This document shows, piece by piece, positions 13,801 through 15,627 of a stretch of DNA of 15,627 bases. The notes below the pieces were generated by a model that searched no databases, was not told the DNA's origin, and saw only the letters and a list, made by a program, of their open reading frames with translations. Position 1 is the first letter of the stretch. Each line of letters starts with the position of its first letter. A program made the translations under genes and the position numbers. This DNA comes from Pseudomonadota bacterium (lineage in GTDB: Bacteria; Bdellovibrionota; Bacteriovoracia; Bacteriovoracales; Bacteriovoracaceae). The stretch lies in assembly GCA_023432655.1 (NCBI GenBank), contig JAEYUK010000115.1, forward strand, positions 1 to 15,627. Direction: 5' to 3'.

Positions 13801-15450
13801 ATGGAAGAAAATGGTCAGCAGTCTATTTTGAACGAAATAAATGCTCTCAAAGATCGCCTTCAGAAGCTCGAAGAAATCATATTCCCAGTCGTGGCCAATC
13901 AGACACCCCCTCCTCTTCCCGTTTCGGAACCAATTTATTCGGAACCTAGCTATTCAGAACCAATTTATAAAGAGAAGCAAGTTAAGGAAAAACCAAAGCC
14001 TAGCAATGTCTTAGGGTATGTAGGGGCAGCTTGTCTTCTTTTTGCCATAATCCTTCTGATAAAGTTTTCCATTGATAGTGGATGGCTTACACCTGTAAGG
14101 CAAATGCTCATGGCCACCTTATTTGGGCTATCGCTCATTTTCGTTCCCACCTTGAAAAAGATTGAAGACCGTACCTACGTGTCCATACTTCCCGCGACAG
14201 GAATCGCAATTCTTCACCTTACCATTTACGGGTGTGTTTTCTTTCACTCACTTTTTCCGCCTTTAATCGGCTTAATAGGCACAGCTCTGGTTAGTGGATT
14301 ATCACTACTTCTTCTTTCAAAGTTTAGAGAAGAAACATTTGCATTGATGGCGGCAGGGGGAACTTATTTAGGTGCACTTTTTTTAAGAGATAGTTTTTCT
14401 TCACTTACTTACTTTTCGTTATATCTTCTTGCTTGGAATATCATATTTGCGTCTACGGCCATTAAACTTAAAATTCGTTCGATCATTGTAATGTGTGCGT
14501 ACTTTTCGCTCTTTGTGGTGGTCGTCGTGTCTTCTAGTTCGCAAGCTGACCTAAAATGGCCAGTTGTCGCATTACAAACAATTCAGATTATTATTTATTC
14601 ACTTGCTACATTTCTTTATACGGTTAAAAACCAAGCTAAACTTACTTCGTCAGAAGCACATCAATTCTTTCCTATTTATCTATTCTTCTATGGACATACC
14701 TTCTATATCCTGGACTCGATGGATCCTTATTATGCGACAGCATTTGCTGTCATCTTCTCTGTTAGTTTGCTGGTCCTTCATGAAACAGCTAAGACGAAAA
14801 TGCGCTTAGAGAAGATGAATAGTACTTCCGTAATTTATTCATTCATTACACTAGTGCTTGCTCATTCCATATTCTTTGTAGCTATGGATGATTTTTTCCG
14901 GTATGCGACTGTTGCCATCATCTTAATTGCTTTTACATTTTCCAAAAATTATCCGACACGGTCAGAGTTTAATGGGGTAAAAATCATTTTGGGTCTGGTC
15001 ATTGCTTATGGGATTTTAAATTTAAGTTTTACAACAGGAACGACTTCTAATTTAGCTCTCGTAATCTTTGGTTTCATTTATGGGGCAATAGCCATCTATC
15101 ACTCAACGAAAGGGATTCAAACTCATCAACAAATAGTCCTTGCGATAGCCCATTCGCAATTTATTATCGCCATTTTTCGACTCAAAGACATTATTGGAGA
15201 ATATGGCGTTCCTCAACTTTGGATACTCTACTCTTTTATTGTTCTCTATCGCGGAATGAAGAAGCAAGATGCCACAACTGCAAAATCAGTCTTTCCAGTT
15301 ATTTTTATTGCTATCGTTTATTTTGTTTTTAATTCCTTCGGCATGCTCGGTCAGGGGCAAAGAATTATATCGCTTTTAATAATCGGTGGACTAGTTTATG
15401 CCTGCGGATATTTTTATCGTAGAATTAATACAGCACCGGCAAAAGGATAA
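13801..15450 (+). CDS. DUF2339 multi-pass membrane protein
   Basis: The 549-residue integral membrane protein has a short N-terminal coiled coil (QSILNEINALKDRLQKLEEII, about 7-27), a Pro-rich cytoplasmic linker with a repeat, then more than a dozen hydrophobic helices from about residue 70 to the end. The first helix pair, LGYVGAACLLFAIILLIKFS and GWLTPVRQMLMA, matches the DUF2339 opening pattern (xxLxxVGxxxLxxGxxFFLKYAFDNGW). It is shorter than many family members (800 or more residues). The function is unknown; a cell-envelope role is only a guess. ATG at 13801 is preferred because AAGAAGGG stands 5 nt ahead; an upstream in-frame ATG at 13741 lacks this and overlaps -10-like sequence. It ends 1 bp before a terminator hairpin. 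Confidence 0.8.
   Translation: MEENGQQSILNEINALKDRLQKLEEIIFPVVANQTPPPLPVSEPIYSEPSYSEPIYKEKQVKEKPKPSNVLGYVGAACLLFAIILLIKFSIDSGWLTPVRQMLMATLFGLSLIFVPTLKKIEDRTYVSILPATGIAILHLTIYGCVFFHSLFPPLIGLIGTALVSGLSLLLLSKFREETFALMAAGGTYLGALFLRDSFSSLTYFSLYLLAWNIIFASTAIKLKIRSIIVMCAYFSLFVVVVVSSSSQADLKWPVVALQTIQIIIYSLATFLYTVKNQAKLTSSEAHQFFPIYLFFYGHTFYILDSMDPYYATAFAVIFSVSLLVLHETAKTKMRLEKMNSTSVIYSFITLVLAHSIFFVAMDDFFRYATVAIILIAFTFSKNYPTRSEFNGVKIILGLVIAYGILNLSFTTGTTSNLALVIFGFIYGAIAIYHSTKGIQTHQQIVLAIAHSQFIIAIFRLKDIIGEYGVPQLWILYSFIVLYRGMKKQDATTAKSVFPVIFIAIVYFVFNSFGMLGQGQRIISLLIIGGLVYACGYFYRRINTAPAKG
13924..13968 (+). repeat. Three tandem 15-bp units encoding SEPIY/SEPSY/SEPIY
   Basis: Units at 13924-13938, 13939-13953 and 13954-13968 read TCGGAACCAATTTAT, TCGGAACCTAGCTAT and TCAGAACCAATTTAT. 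They encode the Pro/Tyr/Ser-rich linker between the coiled coil and the membrane part of the DUF2339 protein. Repeat number could vary between strains without breaking the frame. Confidence 0.85.
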
Positions 15451-15451
15451 G

Positions 15452-15484
15452 CTTTAAGCCCCGTTTAACCTACGGGGCTTAAAG
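15452..15484. terminator. Bidirectional hairpin terminator between DUF2339 and the right-edge gene
   Basis: A 13-bp stem, CTTTAAGCCCCGT (15452-15464) with ACGGGGCTTAAAG (15472-15484), encloses the 7-nt loop TTAACCT. The stem is symmetrical with A/T-rich ends and no long T-run, so it probably serves the convergent genes on both sides. It shares 22 of 25 central bases with the hairpin after tRNA-His. Confidence 0.7.
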
Positions 15485-15517
15485 TATTTGTCTCAAATTT
15501 AATTTCAAGTTCAAATG

Positions 15518-15625
15518 CTAAACATCCTCAAATCTTGAATCCTTTTGGCTCGGAACAGCTTTTAAAGCAGTCATTTTCTTATGAGTTTCAGGTCCAGAAT
15601 GGGAAGCCCCTACCGCAGACTTAAG
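15518..15625 (-). CDS. C-terminal tail of a minus-strand protein, perhaps a chemoreceptor (5' part outside window)
   Basis: Reading leftward from the right edge, one frame stays open for 35 codons to TAG at 15520-15518. The other two frames close within 20 nt. The tail is Lys/Ser/Pro-rich and ends DSRFEDV. A flexible charged tail ending in an aromatic/acidic motif is common in chemoreceptors, where it can tether CheR/CheB, but 35 residues cannot prove the family. The bidirectional hairpin at 15452-15484 lies 34 bp downstream, as expected for a gene end. Confidence 0.45.
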   Translation of the reverse strand, partial: LKSAVGASHSGPETHKKMTALKAVPSQKDSRFEDV

Positions 15626-15627
15626 CG

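Noticed and set aside
1..15627. CRISPR arrays, insertion sequences, rRNA or riboswitches
   Set aside because: No regularly spaced repeats, transposase-like proteins, rRNA sequence or recognised aptamer were seen.

Overview
The window reads as chromosomal DNA of a Gram-negative, motile, lipoprotein-rich bacterium. The mix of a sCache-type chemoreceptor, a lipoprotein relative of 5'-nucleotidases, a PrkA-family kinase, a secreted Cys-rich protein, short convergent and divergent gene pairs and moderate-to-low GC is most reminiscent of the Bdellovibrionota (Bacteriovorax/Peredibacter-like). That placement is inference from gene style; no taxonomic marker is present.

Left part (1-8220). A methyl-accepting chemotaxis protein runs off the left edge on the minus strand. 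A lipoprotein of the 5'-nucleotidase/metallophosphatase fold with several lost metal ligands follows on the plus strand. Its stop codon overlaps that of a minus-strand, ATGA-coupled pair: a membrane-anchored protein with a formylglycine-generating-enzyme-like (SUMF1) domain, then a secreted Cys-rich protein. Divergent from that pair, with only 13 bp between start codons, is a PrkA-type AAA+ serine kinase, ATGA-coupled to an RluA-type pseudouridine synthase.

Middle part (8221-11760). A long SDR-fold protein carries an N-terminal CxxC/CxxC knuckle and has lost the SDR catalytic tyrosine. Its 3' end overlaps a minus-strand operon that reads, in transcription order, small outer-membrane/barrel-like protein, HAD phosphatase, DUF2459 protein.

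Right part (11760-15627). A complete tRNA-His with its own promoter and terminator is followed by an accessory-looking segment: a phage Rha-type regulator preceded by a perfect 24-bp palindrome, a complete type I methionine aminopeptidase whose start overlaps a ParD-like ribbon-helix-helix gene, and a divergent DUF2339 multi-pass membrane protein. Two nearly identical 25-nt hairpins (the tRNA terminator and the one after DUF2339) bracket this segment. The right edge holds the C-terminal tail of another minus-strand gene.

The best candidates for something new are the ParD-like/methionine aminopeptidase overlap pair (a possible regulated or toxin-antitoxin-like N-terminal-processing module), the Zn-knuckle SDR without its tyrosine, and a recurring arrangement of promoters that end 6-8 nt before a start codon lacking a Shine-Dalgarno sequence, which suggests leaderless mRNAs.
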